Shown here: positions 11,132 to 22,388 of the stretch, one piece after another
How the letters are laid out: the number at the start of each line of letters is the position of its first letter
Position numbering within the stretch: the first letter of the stretch is position 1
NCBI RefSeq assembly: GCF_035222375.1
Contig: NC_085890.1
Coordinates: forward strand, 1,984,001-2,048,000
Reading direction: 5' to 3'
Length of the DNA stretch: 64,000 nt
Origin: Podospora pseudocomata
Lineage: Eukaryota; Ascomycota; Sordariomycetes; Sordariales; Podosporaceae
Translations under genes and position numbers: made by a program
Notes under the pieces: generated by a model
The model's database searches: none
Told to the model about the DNA's origin: nothing
Seen by the model: only the letters and a program-made list of their open reading frames with translations

Positions 11132-12574
11132 GTCCTTCAAGGCATGTAAACATACTTTAATATCTCAATTGTTTTGTGGGCAGGGTGACTGTCAAGACAC
11201 CCCTAAGCTCCTCGAACAGTTAATTACAAAAACGAATAATGGAATACATACCAAAAACCAGCATAACCAGAGCGTGCTAGCGAGTATTATCGGCGGTCCA
11301 ATCGTGGGTGGGGGAGGGGGGGTTTTCTATACCCTCAAGGGGTCTCGGTAGGGAGTCTAGGGCACTACTACACTGGAACGGAGAAACAAGGTTGATTATG
11401 AGCTCCAAGATATTATTAAATAACAGCAAGATCCCGGATATAAATTGGTGCTGGAATGTTTCTGGAACGAAGGCTTTGGGTTCAAAACGATGGTTTCGAC
11501 ACGGCGGGTTAGTCTTGAACAGTTCAGGGGTTGAAAAGGGGCAACGGGATGACGAGCTGGGAAGCCTCAGACATTATAAACGTGATATGCTCTTGCGCAG
11601 ATTTGTGGTGGGCGACTGGTGGGAACATTTATCGCCCTTTTGAAGCTGTGAGAGACTATCACACTATGTGTATTTATTACAAAAGAAGAGCCCAGAGGTA
11701 CCGCTGCGTGTTCCCCTTCGCTAGGCTACTCAAACCACTGCTACTGACTCGCAATATGATAGTACTTCATAATCATCTGCTCATCTGCATTCTGCCCGGA
11801 TTCCTCTTCCAACCTTTCTGATACCTCGTCAAGCCTCTCAAGCTACCGAATCTGAGAGGGAACAGTCTTCATCCAGATGCTCCGGAGAAATTCGAGAGAT
11901 AGTCGAATGAGCGCCGAGAAAAGCTGGAAGGGCGGAAGTATAAAATCCAATTTACTAAGCGCAGTCTGTTCAAGTATCTGAAAACTGACAAACCTTCCAC
12001 AAATTGCTGACAGAGATGGTCCTGACTCCGCAAATCGAGCGTGAACGGTGTGCTGCGGGGCAGCGGTCACGTCCAGAGCTCCACAAACCCCCCGCTGCGG
12101 GGAGATTGTGGAGTTCTCCGGTCCGGCGTTGAACAGTGAGGGGCAATCCAGTTGCGTTGTTCAGAAGAACAGCCCCAAGCACAGCATAGAATGCCATGCA
12201 GCAGAAGGGTTCCTGCTACTTTGCTTCTCGTTATCCGGAATGTGCGTTTCAGGGGGGGACACGGGGGGATTCTGGCCAACAAGAGGGGCCGGAAATAGGC
12301 TGATTCAAGGCCGATCTCACAAACCGATCCCCCCCTTCGCCCTACCGTACAAGACGTCAAGAAGCGAAGCTAGGGGTTCCTAGATGACAGCGGCGCTACC
12401 TATTAGTGATGCCCGGCGTCGATATTTAAGTCCCGAAGTCCCATCCCGATCTGACGTGCTCAGGTTACTTTCTCGGGTTATTTGCTGCTCTCCCTCTCAA
12501 TCTTTTCTGTCTTGTGACAATCGTGGTAACCAGAGCTTCTACTACTCTACCCAGGAAGAATCAGAACAGCAACA

Positions 12575-13563
12575 ATGGCTTTTGAGCGTAAGATGCTGCT
12601 TTCCCGAGATGCGGGGGAAGCTCCTGAACTGACACACGCATCCAGGTCTCGTCAGATTTGTGCCCAAGGGCGACACCAGTAGGGTCCTGGTTGGAGAGCC
12701 AGTAGACAGCTCTGTCGATGTCGGTCTCGCTGTCTACAAGGGAGAGGAGGTCCAGGTCAAGGTTTACAGCGGAAGCTCCGTTCTCGATGCCGGCTCACCA
12801 ACGGGCGAGACCGCGGTCATCGGCCAGATCCTCTCGCCCGTAACGGCCAACGAGGCAGGCACAATCCGCTGCATCGGGTTGAACGTAAGTTCTTAGTAGC
12901 AGCCTGAAGGAGACTCGGGAACATGACTAACAACTTCAACAGTACAAGCGCCACGCCGAGGAGGCCAAGATGAGCATCCCCGATATCCCGACCCTCTTCC
13001 TGAAGCCCCCTACCTGCCTTGCCGGCCCCTACCCAGAACCCACCATCATCCCCAAGCACACCATCGCCTCCGACTCGGCCGACTACGAGTCCGAGCTCGC
13101 CATCATCCTCGGCAAGGAGGCCAAGAACGTCTCTGAGGCTGACGCTCTCGACTACGTTCTCGGATACACAGCCTGCAACGACATCTCCTCCCGTGCCTCC
13201 CAGTTTGCCCAGACGCAGTGGTGCTACTCCAAGGGTTTCGACGGCGCCTGCCCTATCGGCCCCGTGTTGGTCTCCAAGGATGTTATCAAGGATGTCGGCA
13301 AGCTCAGACTCAGAGGGTTGAAGAACGGAAAGGCAGTTCAGGACAGCCCGCTCACTGATCTCATCTTCTCCGTCGAGCAGATCGTCAGCTTTGTGTCACA
13401 AGGCACGACTCTGCCCAAGGGCACAGTCATCATCACTGGCACCCCCGCTGGTGTCGGCTTTGCTCACAAGCCTCAGGAGCTTCTCCATGACGGTGACGAG
13501 TTTATTGTTGAGATTCAGCCACATATCGGCAGCTTGGTGAACAAGCTGCAGAACGAGAAATAG
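12575..13563 (+). CDS. Fumarylacetoacetate hydrolase (FAH) family protein
   Basis: Metal-dependent C-C bond hydrolase or decarboxylase fold (FAHD1-like acylpyruvase/oxaloacetate decarboxylase, or 2-hydroxyhepta-2,4-diene-1,7-dioate isomerase type). The exact substrate is not decidable. Exons: 12575-12587 (only 13 nt), 12646-12884 and 12943-13563, giving 290 aa. Recognisable family features: RCIGLNYKRHAEEA, then FLKPPTCLAGP, a metal-ligand region YESELAIILGKEA, GYTACNDISSR, KGFDGACPIGP, and GTVIITGTPAGVGF near the C-terminus. Length is normal for the single-domain family. Both introns are 58 nt with good donors (GTAAGA, GTAAGT). The tiny first exon encodes MAFE plus one base and is easily missed by automated prediction. 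The start context CAACAATGG is strong. Confidence 0.9.
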
Positions 13564-13893
13564 AATGGTTAGGGAATGGGGAGGGTTAGACTTTGAAGAG
13601 GTGGTGGTGTGCCGCACTCGGAAAAAGCGAGGATGGTTATAGATAGAGTTTACAGCATCACTTATCACCAACCCAAAAAAAAAGGAAATCTTCAACATCA
13701 GAATGCAAATTAGCTACCATGGAATAAACTTCGGGATAGAAGCAGACTTTGTTTACAGAAATGGCGGCTTCTGATATCACAAAGTCAAAACATATATAAG
13801 TTTCTTTTTTAAAAAGCATCCTTCTTCTTGACATCTCTTTCACTCTTCCAGACTCGACTTCCAAATCCCGCAATTAAAAACCTTTTTTCCAAA

Positions 13894-13959
13894 CCATCCA
13901 TCCATCCATCCACCCATCTATCTGTCTATCTATCTATCTATCCATCCATCTATCTATCC
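13894..13959 (+). repeat. CCAT/CTAT tetranucleotide microsatellite
   Basis: Imperfect run of CCAT then CTAT/CTGT units, about 65 bp, just upstream of the decayed coiled-coil locus. Confidence 0.9.
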
Positions 13960-14007
13960 TACCATCACACTCACTCTTTTCTTCTCTTTCCAACACTAAT
14001 AACCATT

Positions 14008-14796
14008 ATGACCTCCAAACACACACCGCTCCCGGCCGCCGCCCTCCCTTCTCGTTCGCCCATCACGAACAAAAAATCTCCACGCATTGCCTGCTCGCGG
14101 TGGAAGAACACCGCCACCAAGCCAAAAACACCCCCGTCGTCGACTGCTCACGGAGAAAAAAAAAACGGGCACTCAAGCTGGAAAAGCAGCAGCCTCGAGG
14201 TGGGAATAGAGCGTCAAAAAATTTGAAAAGAGGGCCCGCCGAGCAGAAAAGTCGAGTCTTGGATTGGAGAGGGAGCGCTACAAGAATAAGAATATTAAGC
14301 TCAAGCACAAGATTTTGAGGCCTGAAAGGGATAATAAAGAGAGGCAGGGGGTTAGGATTGTTGAGGAGATTGCCAGGGCGAGAATGGAGAGGGTGAGGTT
14401 GGAGGAGGAGGTTACCACCATAAGGATGGAGAGGGAGGTTAGGAGGGTTTAGTTGGACGAGGAGATTACTAAGATGAGGATGGAGAGGGTCAAGTTGGAG
14501 GGGGAGGTTCTCGCGAACCTGATGGAGGCGCAGGTTCTCGCGCGGGGGAGGGATAATAAAGGTTAGGTTGGAAAGGGAGGCTGATCAGATTATGATGGAG
14601 GCGCGGGTTTTGGCCCAGGAGAATGTTGATAGAGTTGCCGAGGGGCAGAGGTTGATGGAGGAGGTTGATAGAGTCCGGGCGGAAAAGGAGATCCTGGAGA
14701 TGGTGAGGCAGGAGCATGGTTTGAGGTGGGAGAAGATGGTGAGGCTGCGGCAAGAGGAGATGATGGGGGGTTGGGGGGTAGGGGGTAGGAGGTGAC
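14008..14796 (+). pseudogene. Decayed coiled-coil repeat gene (unrecognised family)
   Basis: A stretch strongly biased to Glu, Arg, Lys, Met and Leu in register, but not openable as one frame. An ATG at 14008 (MTSKHTPLPAAALPSRS) runs 72 codons to a stop at 14224. From about 14206 another frame reads a charged helix (LERERYKNKNIKLKHKI, ARMERVRLEEEVTTIRME) until a stop at 14450-14452, then continues in frame with similar units (MRMERVKLEGEVLANLMEA) to a stop near 14564. A third frame (14568-14796) reads LEREADQIMMEARVLAQE. The units look like internal duplications of a 20-25 residue helix. No GT-AG introns were found that reconnect the frames. It is probably a host gene losing function; a low-complexity non-coding tract is the alternative. 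Confidence 0.35.
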
Positions 14797-14881
14797 ATCC
14801 CATGGTTATTTTCGTCTCATATAAGCTCTTGCTGGTACTCTCTATCAGTCTATACCCTGGATAGCATCCAATCAAGCAAAT

Positions 14882-15346
14882 CTACTCAAGCAAACCAGGC
14901 AAATTCTCCTCGATGTACTCCACCACCGCGTCAGGCCCCTTGTCCACCTGCAACCCCTGAGGCAGGGAGAAAGTCTTGAGGTCTGGGACGATTTCTTTGG
15001 CGATGGCGATGATCTCGGCTGCTTGCTCGGGGGTCCACATGGAGGCAGTGAACTACTTCCTGTTAGACTTATGGTTTGGAGAGTAAGGCTGAAGGGGCAT
15101 ACCAGGACGTTGGGCTGAGCTGCCTCGACAGTTTCTTTTACTTTGTCAATGCCTATTGTGTATGTTAGCTCGGGTACTGTAGAGTTCATAAGGGGGTATA
15201 AAGGGGTGCTTACTCTCTGCATTGCCAGCGTGGATGATGGTGTACTTGTCCTTGACATTCTCCACAACCCGGCCGATGAGCCGATAGGCGCGCTCGGGGG
15301 CCGTGTTGACGGTGACGAGCTTGAAGGGGCCGAGTGGTTGAGACAT
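14882..15346 (-). CDS. Small conserved-looking protein of unknown function, 117 aa
   Basis: Exons on the minus strand: 15346-15214, 15152-15103 and 15052-14882, giving 117 aa. The protein begins MSQPLGPFKLVTVNTAPERA, continues with VVENVKDKYTIIHAGNAES, VKETVEAAQPNVLFTASMW and TPEQAAEIIAIAKE, and ends ENLPGLLE. I do not recognise the family. The alternation of hydrophobic strands (YTIIHAG, PNVLFTAS) and amphipathic helices suggests a compact alpha/beta fold. No signal peptide or membrane segment. Introns are 61 and 50 nt. The second must use the acceptor GTAG at 15053, because the earlier CAG leaves a stop in frame. Three exons joining cleanly in phase argue for a real gene, even though each exon is short. 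Confidence 0.7.
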
Positions 15347-18300
15347 TGTGTTTGTTGTATCTGGACAAGACTCGGTATATTTGCTTGGTTAAAGGGGTTG
15401 ATGTGTTACACAGTCAAGAGCGATAGACAAAAACGAGTGGGTGAGACTACATCCCCGTCAACGGGAAAAGATATGCCGTCATTTCGCAGGCGAAATGGAA
15501 CAATACAAACCCCTATTACTACCTGATTCGAGACTAGCAGCCATTTATTTGTCCATAGAAGAGGAGGCATCGCTGTGATGGTGTAACCTTGCACCATATG
15601 CTCTTGGCAACTTGAGGAGTTCAATCTAGGTCCAAAGATGGGTGATAGTTGTCCCGTAAGCAACGCTGAAGCTGTCAAAAGAAAACCCCGCTGGAGTGGG
15701 CGAGTTTAAACCCGAGAACCGAGCGATTGGAAAGCGCGGAGTCCAAATGTATTAGCCGGCGTGGTATGGGGGTTCGGGTTAGGGTCTGTAGCGTCTTTTG
15801 CGGAGGTCTATATGGCGTAGCTACGTTCATGATGTTTGGCCATCAGGCTGCTCATGGTGATATGTACCATAACCTTTTTCTCAGGAGGAGAAATGAAGCC
15901 GAAGCAATCCTTGGAGAAGTCAAGCTTCTGTAGGGGCTGATGGTCGACGCCGGAGTCTGTGCGTCTAGTACCGGGCATAACCCCAACCCTATTATAGTCA
16001 AGTACAAGACCGTTTGTTCAAGGAAATGACGACACTCAAATCTTTCAATCTTATTCTCAACAAACTTCTTCGACATCTCACGGGTTATTCAGCCCGGCCC
16101 TAATATACTGCCCCTTTTTTCGACCACAACTCTCGCTATGAGATTGGCTGGACACCTCGCACGGCTTCCACTCCCGTCTTTCCACCAACGGTGTCAGCCC
16201 GCATATCGCGTCCATCCCCTCGGGTCTAGACCATCCAGTCAGCTTCACAAGAGAAGGCCGCAGAGCTGGAACAAGACTTCTGCCACGCACGTGGGTGGAG
16301 TCCCTTGCATTTTTGTCTCCCACTAATCCTTTGATGTTCAAGCACGATGCTTGCGACATCGGATTGCAGCTGGCTGTTGGACGTTGGGGGCTCACGATGG
16401 TGCAAGCGCTGACGGTGTGCATCTTGTCACCCAAACAATTCGAAGCGAGCCGAGGCCAAGTGGGCTTCTTGACTATGGCTAGAGCACCCTATTCGTTCGG
16501 CGATGAACAAGGAAGGTTTCACGAAAAGCGTCGGTGTGCTATACATCCCATCCTGATATGCCTGACCGAGCTAGGTTTCACCTGCCATACACGAGAAGAG
16601 AAAAACTATGAACTAACTGAAATGACATAGCCAACTTGGTAATAAGCACCACGAGAATTTCCTGATGTCGAATAAAGACGTGCTCGTCCGCAGCCACTCA
16701 TGAGCGTCAGCCTTATCTCCGGCACATGTCTGGACCCCCACGAATGATCCAGATTTGGCAGACCCTATTTCGACTACTATAGAAGGGATCCGAGTGAGCA
16801 CCCACTGCCCGCTCCGAGTTGGGAAGGCGGCCGAAGAGGTTATCGTGACCTCCAGCCGTCACTTGGTGACTTGCGGGATTTCATTCTCGCTCTCACAGCA
16901 TTTACCAAAGGTCAGCAAGGGCAGCGGCTACCGACATCGGTCCGCCAATAAACATATGCAGTTCAACCCACGGGATTGGGTCTTGCAAGAAGGCCGACGG
17001 TGCTCCCGCTTCCGATGGACTCGGGCATGCGGACAGCTAGGTTGGGCACGCCCGGCCAACGACATCAGCTAGAAGGCCAGTGGATCACCAACATCCCAAG
17101 GGCCGTAAGGTTAACTAGGCTCGCGCGGCACTTGGATTTTCGTACGACTATGACGTCTCTGATTGGATCCAACGGCATCCTTCTGGAAGTTTTCTACTGC
17201 TGGACAGGTTGAACACCCCCGACTGACCCTTTTATGACTTGCCGATATGCTGTGTTACCCAACCTCGCCAGCAAAAGTTCATGTCATCGACAGCAAGTCT
17301 TGAAGAATCAGCTGCTCCTTTGCCGAGATGCGTACAGTTTCCAATGATATGACTGATATCTGGAAGATGTGCGTTGCAGAGAGGGGTTTGGCGAGACCAA
17401 TGGAGCCGCGGCCAAAGTGGGTAATCCGCCAGGATGGAATATCACGGAGCGCTCTATCCTGACCAAAAAGAATGAGGGCAGGTGACCGTGTTTCATCAAT
17501 CACGATCGGGCGGATCCGGTCAAGAAGCGACTCTGAAGCGGGGACAGAGATGGAAAATTGATAGTAGCGATGGTAAGGTAGGTTCCCCCCCACGCTCGGC
17601 GATATTGGCATCCCATATGTATGCCAATGGATACCGCGGGTGAAACCCAAAGTTGGGCCTTCCAACTTTTCCCTTTTACGGAGCTCAACTGAGGCTATCG
17701 TGAACTGGCTGCGGCACATGCATTGTGTAGCACTTGTCCCCAGCCCGTGCCGCCACCACCGCTCCTCAAGCGTTCAGGGCGTTGACAGGTTCCCGAGAGA
17801 GGGGCCGAGTAGCTGCCGTGCAGGTCTTCAAAGACGACACCGAGCCAATGGAGGACGGCAGTACAAGGCAGGCGCCAAAGCGCCGTGTCGGATGCCGGTG
17901 GTGTTGAAGGTCTCTCGGACTGTGAAACATGAAGATTGGGCAGGGTTGGCCACTGAGGTCGCTTGGCGGACAGGCTCTCATTGGTGCCCTATTCCCAGCA
18001 AGCTCGCCAGGGCATGGAACAGACGTCACCAAACACAAGCCCTGATCACCCCGCAGTCGCACCCGGAGGACGGGATTGCGGACATGTCCTTTTGATGGAA
18101 CCGTGATGGCATGATACCCCAGGACACAAGTCCCGCAGGTGTCAGCCGGATTGCCGCTGATCGGGATGCCCTCTCGAGGACAAGAGGGGACCTGTTATTG
18201 AAGAGCGGTGTGCTATGTGCTCTTTTGGACTGATGGACGCCTTCCAGCGGCTGATGGCAGCATTGCGCGGCTGCCGACGGGCGTTGAAGACATTGCCCGG

Positions 18301-19346
18301 GGCTGTGTCCGTTCTCTTACTCATTGCCCATACGGATATGTAAGGTAAGGTCAGCAAGCAGCTGCAAGACGGATCAGCACATGCGCCAGAAGGAATACTC
18401 CAACTTCGTGAACCAGCGGCGTGCCTCTACACAAAACGTCGCTGATATGTACCATCAGCCTCACGTTCTGTGTTGTGTGCAGCAGGGTCCTGAGTCCTGA
18501 CCGAGTGATCTCATGGCTTGCTGAAGAAAAAGCTGGGTGTCATCGCCCATTGGGTGTTTTCAGTCTACCTCGGGTGTGACAGGAACATGGTACGGCAACG
18601 ATGCTGAGAGGTCAATTGGACGGATATCTCGGTGGGACTGGAATGGAGTGGTGGACTTGGAAAAAGCCCAAATCAAAAAAAAATGAGAGCCCAATTTGTT
18701 TTCCCAAGGGTTGGAATGCCTCGTGACCCTTTCTAATCATGCCACACCGCCGCATTATCCGCTGCATCTCTTTTTTTCTTTCTCTTGTCCCCTGTGGTCG
18801 CCTTGTTGCTGCTCGACGACGCCTTCGGGTCACTTCTTTGGGTCTTTTCTTGGCTCTCTTTTCGAAGCGCCCCAAGAGAAGGAAGGTAGTCTTGGGAGGC
18901 GGCTCACAGAGTCCCCAGACTTTTTTTTTTCTTTCCCTTTCCGTTGATGCAAGCCAAATCATTTTCGCATACTGTGTCGAGAGAGGAGTAATAGTACCTG
19001 GTGACATCAAAAGTACCCGAGTGGGTTTCTTGGGTTGTATAGGAACAAAGAGTAGATAGCCATGCAATTGCAGGTATCTCTCATGTCTTGCTGCAAAGCC
19101 CGTGCCCAGCTTGGGTTGATGGATGCCGTTTGTCGAGGAGGGTTCTCTTTTATGCTTTTTTTTTTTTGTAGTTCCCCAAACTACCCCCCACCTTGTAGTG
19201 TGTGTGCGTGCCTGTGCGCTGCTGCCGGAGTGACTGTGCCCCCCCTTTTTTTTTTTCCTTTTTTTTGTGCATTTCCTTATTTGGGAGGGGAGGGACTGGG
19301 ATCTTTAAACCTGGCTCTTGTGCCCGAGGAATTAGGGATTGGAAGA
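15347..19346. other. 4 kb gene-poor block
   Basis: No recognisable gene on either strand. The longest frame (minus, 17279-17719, 146 codons) has no family resemblance and does not extend by plausible splicing. From about 18,660 to 19,346 the plus strand is T-rich and probably belongs to the upstream region of the microprotein gene at 19659. Confidence 0.5.
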
Positions 19347-19353
19347 TATAAAG
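19347..19353 (+). promoter_or_regulatory. TATA-like box upstream of microprotein gene
   Basis: TATAAAG, followed by a CT/CA-rich, ATG-free leader up to the start at 19659. This is the only good TATA element close to that leader. Confidence 0.4.
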
Positions 19354-19602
19354 GGTAGACACCTCCCACACTTTTCCCTTTGGCCTTTGGGCAGAAGCAT
19401 CATCATCTCTTCAAGCCTATACCAAACGTTGTCATTGTCAACTCTTTCAAAGCTGCCATTAAGCTATACCTACACCATCCATCTACCTATTTCACCAGCC
19501 ATAGCACTCAGCTGTTGACTCACCACTTACACACACTTGTGTCCACCTCTATACACACACATACCTACCACACCATACCACACAACAGCAACCACAACAG
19601 CA

Positions 19603-19605
19603 ACC

Positions 19606-19645
<40 letters not shown>
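19603..19645 (+). repeat. (CAA)n repeat in 5' leader of microprotein gene
   Basis: About 14 CAA units ending 13 bp before the ATG at 19659. Unstructured CAA-rich leaders are associated with efficient cap-dependent scanning. Confidence 0.85.
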
Positions 19646-19658
19646 AACAACATCAAAA

Positions 19659-19784
19659 ATGGCCGCTGTCGAATACCAAGAACTCGTCAATAACTGCTGC
19701 TCCTTCTGCTGCAAGGCCATCGACTTTGGCACCCACGACTACTGCCCGGCCAGCGAGCACCCTTACAAGGGGTGCCCTTATTGA
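19659..19784 (+). CDS. Cys-rich cytosolic microprotein, 41 aa
   Basis: A single-exon frame of 41 residues: begins MAAVEYQELVNNCCSFCC and ends EHPYKGCPY. It has six Cys (13, 14, 17, 18, 29, 39) and two His (26, 34), in an arrangement CC-x2-CC-x10-C-x9-C. No signal peptide, so it is not a typical secreted effector; a metal-binding role is possible but is inference. Support for expression: an upstream TATAAAG, an ATG-free leader of about 300 nt rich in C and A, a (CAA)n run and a strong context (CAAAAATGG). Nothing else in the block looks coding. Family unknown to me. The alternative is that the frame is fortuitous, but the clustering of Cys and the leader make this less likely. Confidence 0.55.
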   Translation: MAAVEYQELVNNCCSFCCKAIDFGTHDYCPASEHPYKGCPY

Positions 19785-22388
19785 AAGAGCAGAGGGCACA
19801 ATGCAGATCCATTGTATACAAAGCCCCGCCCGATTGGGATGGCTGCAGTGAAGCGAGACAGCATATGCACACCCTTCCTCCTTCGGCACGCTTGGCTCAG
19901 GAACAGGGGGGGATTGACGGCATCTACCGTTCCCCCCTCGGAGTTGGGAGTTGAAATTGTCTCAGTGAATTGGTGATCCCCATATTTTTCATCGGGGAGA
20001 TAATTCCCGGATCGACGATGGAGAGAGGAGGGGAGAGGAGGGGAGGATGTCACTCGCAATGGATGCAAGGTCGAGGGTGTCAGTTTCATGATTCCCTTTC
20101 GGTGGAGAGGCACTGTTGATGAGACATGGGGCGGATCAATCCCTTCTTGCACTTTCGTTTTTTGGGAGCACAGACATGGATGAGAAGGAAACAAGTGATT
20201 TTATGGTGTATAGGGGGCATGGGATATGGAGTCACTCTCTGGGACTGTTCTGGGCGTGTGTGCATTTTGGTTTTCTTTTTGGCAGATACCCCCTTGATAG
20301 CCAGTTTTTTGTTCAATCCTGTAACAACTCTGTTGTATTCTATTTTTTGCAACTTTTCGTGTGAATAACTAGCTTATGATACCATCTTTGCAAACACATC
20401 TGAACGTCCTACCCGCCCAATGGTCATGCACGCATACCTGCAACCGACTGCTTCCGTCCAGAAAATAGATCGATATCTTGACCCTACCTACCCTTGACCG
20501 ACCATCGTGAAGACAACAGTAGCAACAGCAACCGTGCGCAAGTGACCCTGCCTGCCTACCCTGCCTGCTCGGTTGCTTGCCGCCCGGCGCTTGCCCGCCC
20601 ACTGCCACGGCGATGCATGAAATGTTTATGTAGGACGCCACGGCTAGGGGAGTGTTTTGTTCGGTGTTCTCTTTTGGGTTGTTTATACATGATATTAGCC
20701 TAGTTGAAGAATGCCTTAGGTGGTAGCTGGCCCGGCCTGGCAATATGCGGCCCATCATGGGACGCACGAGACAGGAAAATAGAGTGATGTTGCTCTCGAG
20801 CGGCCGCCTCGGTTGTGGTTTGTAAGGGGTGGAATGAAATCCTATTTCACTTGATATCGAGAGGGGAGACTGACGTGGCTACCTATCGTGAACCCCTGAT
20901 CTACAACTAACTGGGGGAAAAGCTGGACTGTGCGTTACCAACCGTTTCCCGCTACCTACCGTTGAATGTAACCCCTGAAGAAACGGGTCAAGGCACAACA
21001 ACCCCCGCCTTGAGCACAACCTCCGCTTTATACTACGTTGTCGTTTGTTAGACGATGATACGATGATTCAATCTTTGACTGTTAGAGGTTGTTATGCAGG
21101 TGAGTGGAATGGGGTATACCATTGTTGTGTTATATATATTTTACTCCACCTCAGACAAAATGAAAATGTGATTGCGAATTTATTGCTGTGGAGATGAGGA
21201 TGGTGGATGATATTCCGTCAATAACTGATCACCAGTTATCCTGAAATTGTGAAAGAAAGGCGGGGGATCAACCATCCATCCATTTCCATCTCATCCGGAG
21301 TCCGAGCTGGTTCAACTCCCGCAACCAGAATATCTCCAACTATGGTCTATGGCTCGAGTTTATGTGAGCCAGACTTATATCATCTTTGTGTTTGGGATAG
21401 ATCACGTAGTACAAGAAGCTCCAGTACTGCCAACAAGGCTGTATGTTAGAACAGGTAATAAGCTGACTATTATCAACCTCCAACAACAACATACATTTCG
21501 TGACCATCAAGGATCATGAACCCCAACTTCCAACAACCCCCCCCTCCCCCCTTCCCCCCAGGTCAAGATTACGAAAGCACTACACCCCATCCAGCATAGA
21601 CCAACTAACTTCCTCCTCAAATCCCTACATCCCAACAACCGGGAAACATCTCGCAAGCTATCCCTCCATTCGATTTAGCTCGAATATCAGATCATATCCC
21701 GCTTCCACCTCCATCATAAGCCTCGAAAACCAAGAAAAAAGCAACCCCTTCTCAGCAGTGATCTTCTATTCCCCCCCTCAAGGGCTTACAACAACCCGGA
21801 GAAGCAAACCTCTAAGCCTACGACGATGCACTTATGCACGTAACCCACACCGAGAAGACTCCAAAAAAGCAACGAGCATCGCATCAACTCCCGATCCCCG
21901 TGTAGTGTACCCCCCGGTCTGCAAGGGCTAGGTACCTATGTAGGTGGCATGGGTTCGAATTGTTGCGCTGCCGGGGCTGAAGTTTGCCTGCCGCTGACCA
22001 GGCACTCTCAAAAAGTCGAAACAGCAGGTAGCAACCACCACCATGACCTGCCTTAAACCCAAATCACAGACCGGTGTGGGTAAATCCCAGCTGCGCAACA
22101 ATATCTCAGCTTGCGTAAGATCTACTCTTGAAAAAAGCACAATATACCCCCAATGAAGATACACTAGCAAAGCAGGGCAACAAACAGGCTAGTAATCAAT
22201 AAGGCAGCTCACAAGAAATCCTGCCCCCCCCTAGCATGACGCAAAGGTGGTCTGATATTCCTTGCTTTCTTCTTCTCAAAAATTCCAATCAATTCCCACA
22301 TGCCAATGTCAATAATCCCATACCTTGAATCCCAAAACCCATCATCATCCACTCCCCCCTTTCATTACCATTATACTCCAACGAAAAA
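19785..22388. other. 2.6 kb gene-poor block
   Basis: No gene supported. A short Pro-rich frame at 21516-21599 (MNPNFQQPPPPPFPPGQDY) is the only segment resembling protein, and it stops after 27 codons. From about 22,200 onward lies the EXO70 3' flank. Confidence 0.5.

Larger units (their letters stand above)
9728..12574. other. 2.8 kb gene-poor intergenic block
   Basis: Divergent region between BRO1 (-) and the FAH-family gene (+). It contains three GGTTAG units (9945-9962) and a 20-bp period duplication near 11098-11131. Composition is more AT-rich from about 10,980 to 11,170. Short open frames are unrecognisable and lack intron-exon logic. No gene supported. Confidence 0.6.

Noticed and set aside
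17279-17719. 146-codon minus-strand open frame in the gene-poor block
   Set aside because: No recognisable domain, no flanking exons in phase and no promoter or leader features; expected by chance in 4 kb of moderate-GC DNA.
21516-21599. Short Pro-rich frame (MNPNFQQPPPPPFPPGQDY), 27 codons
   Set aside because: Resembles the start of small fungal Pro-rich proteins, but no in-phase continuation by splicing was convincing.
21940-21975. GGGTTCGAATT, resembling a tRNA B box
   Set aside because: No A box at the right distance and no acceptor, D or anticodon stem can be formed around it.
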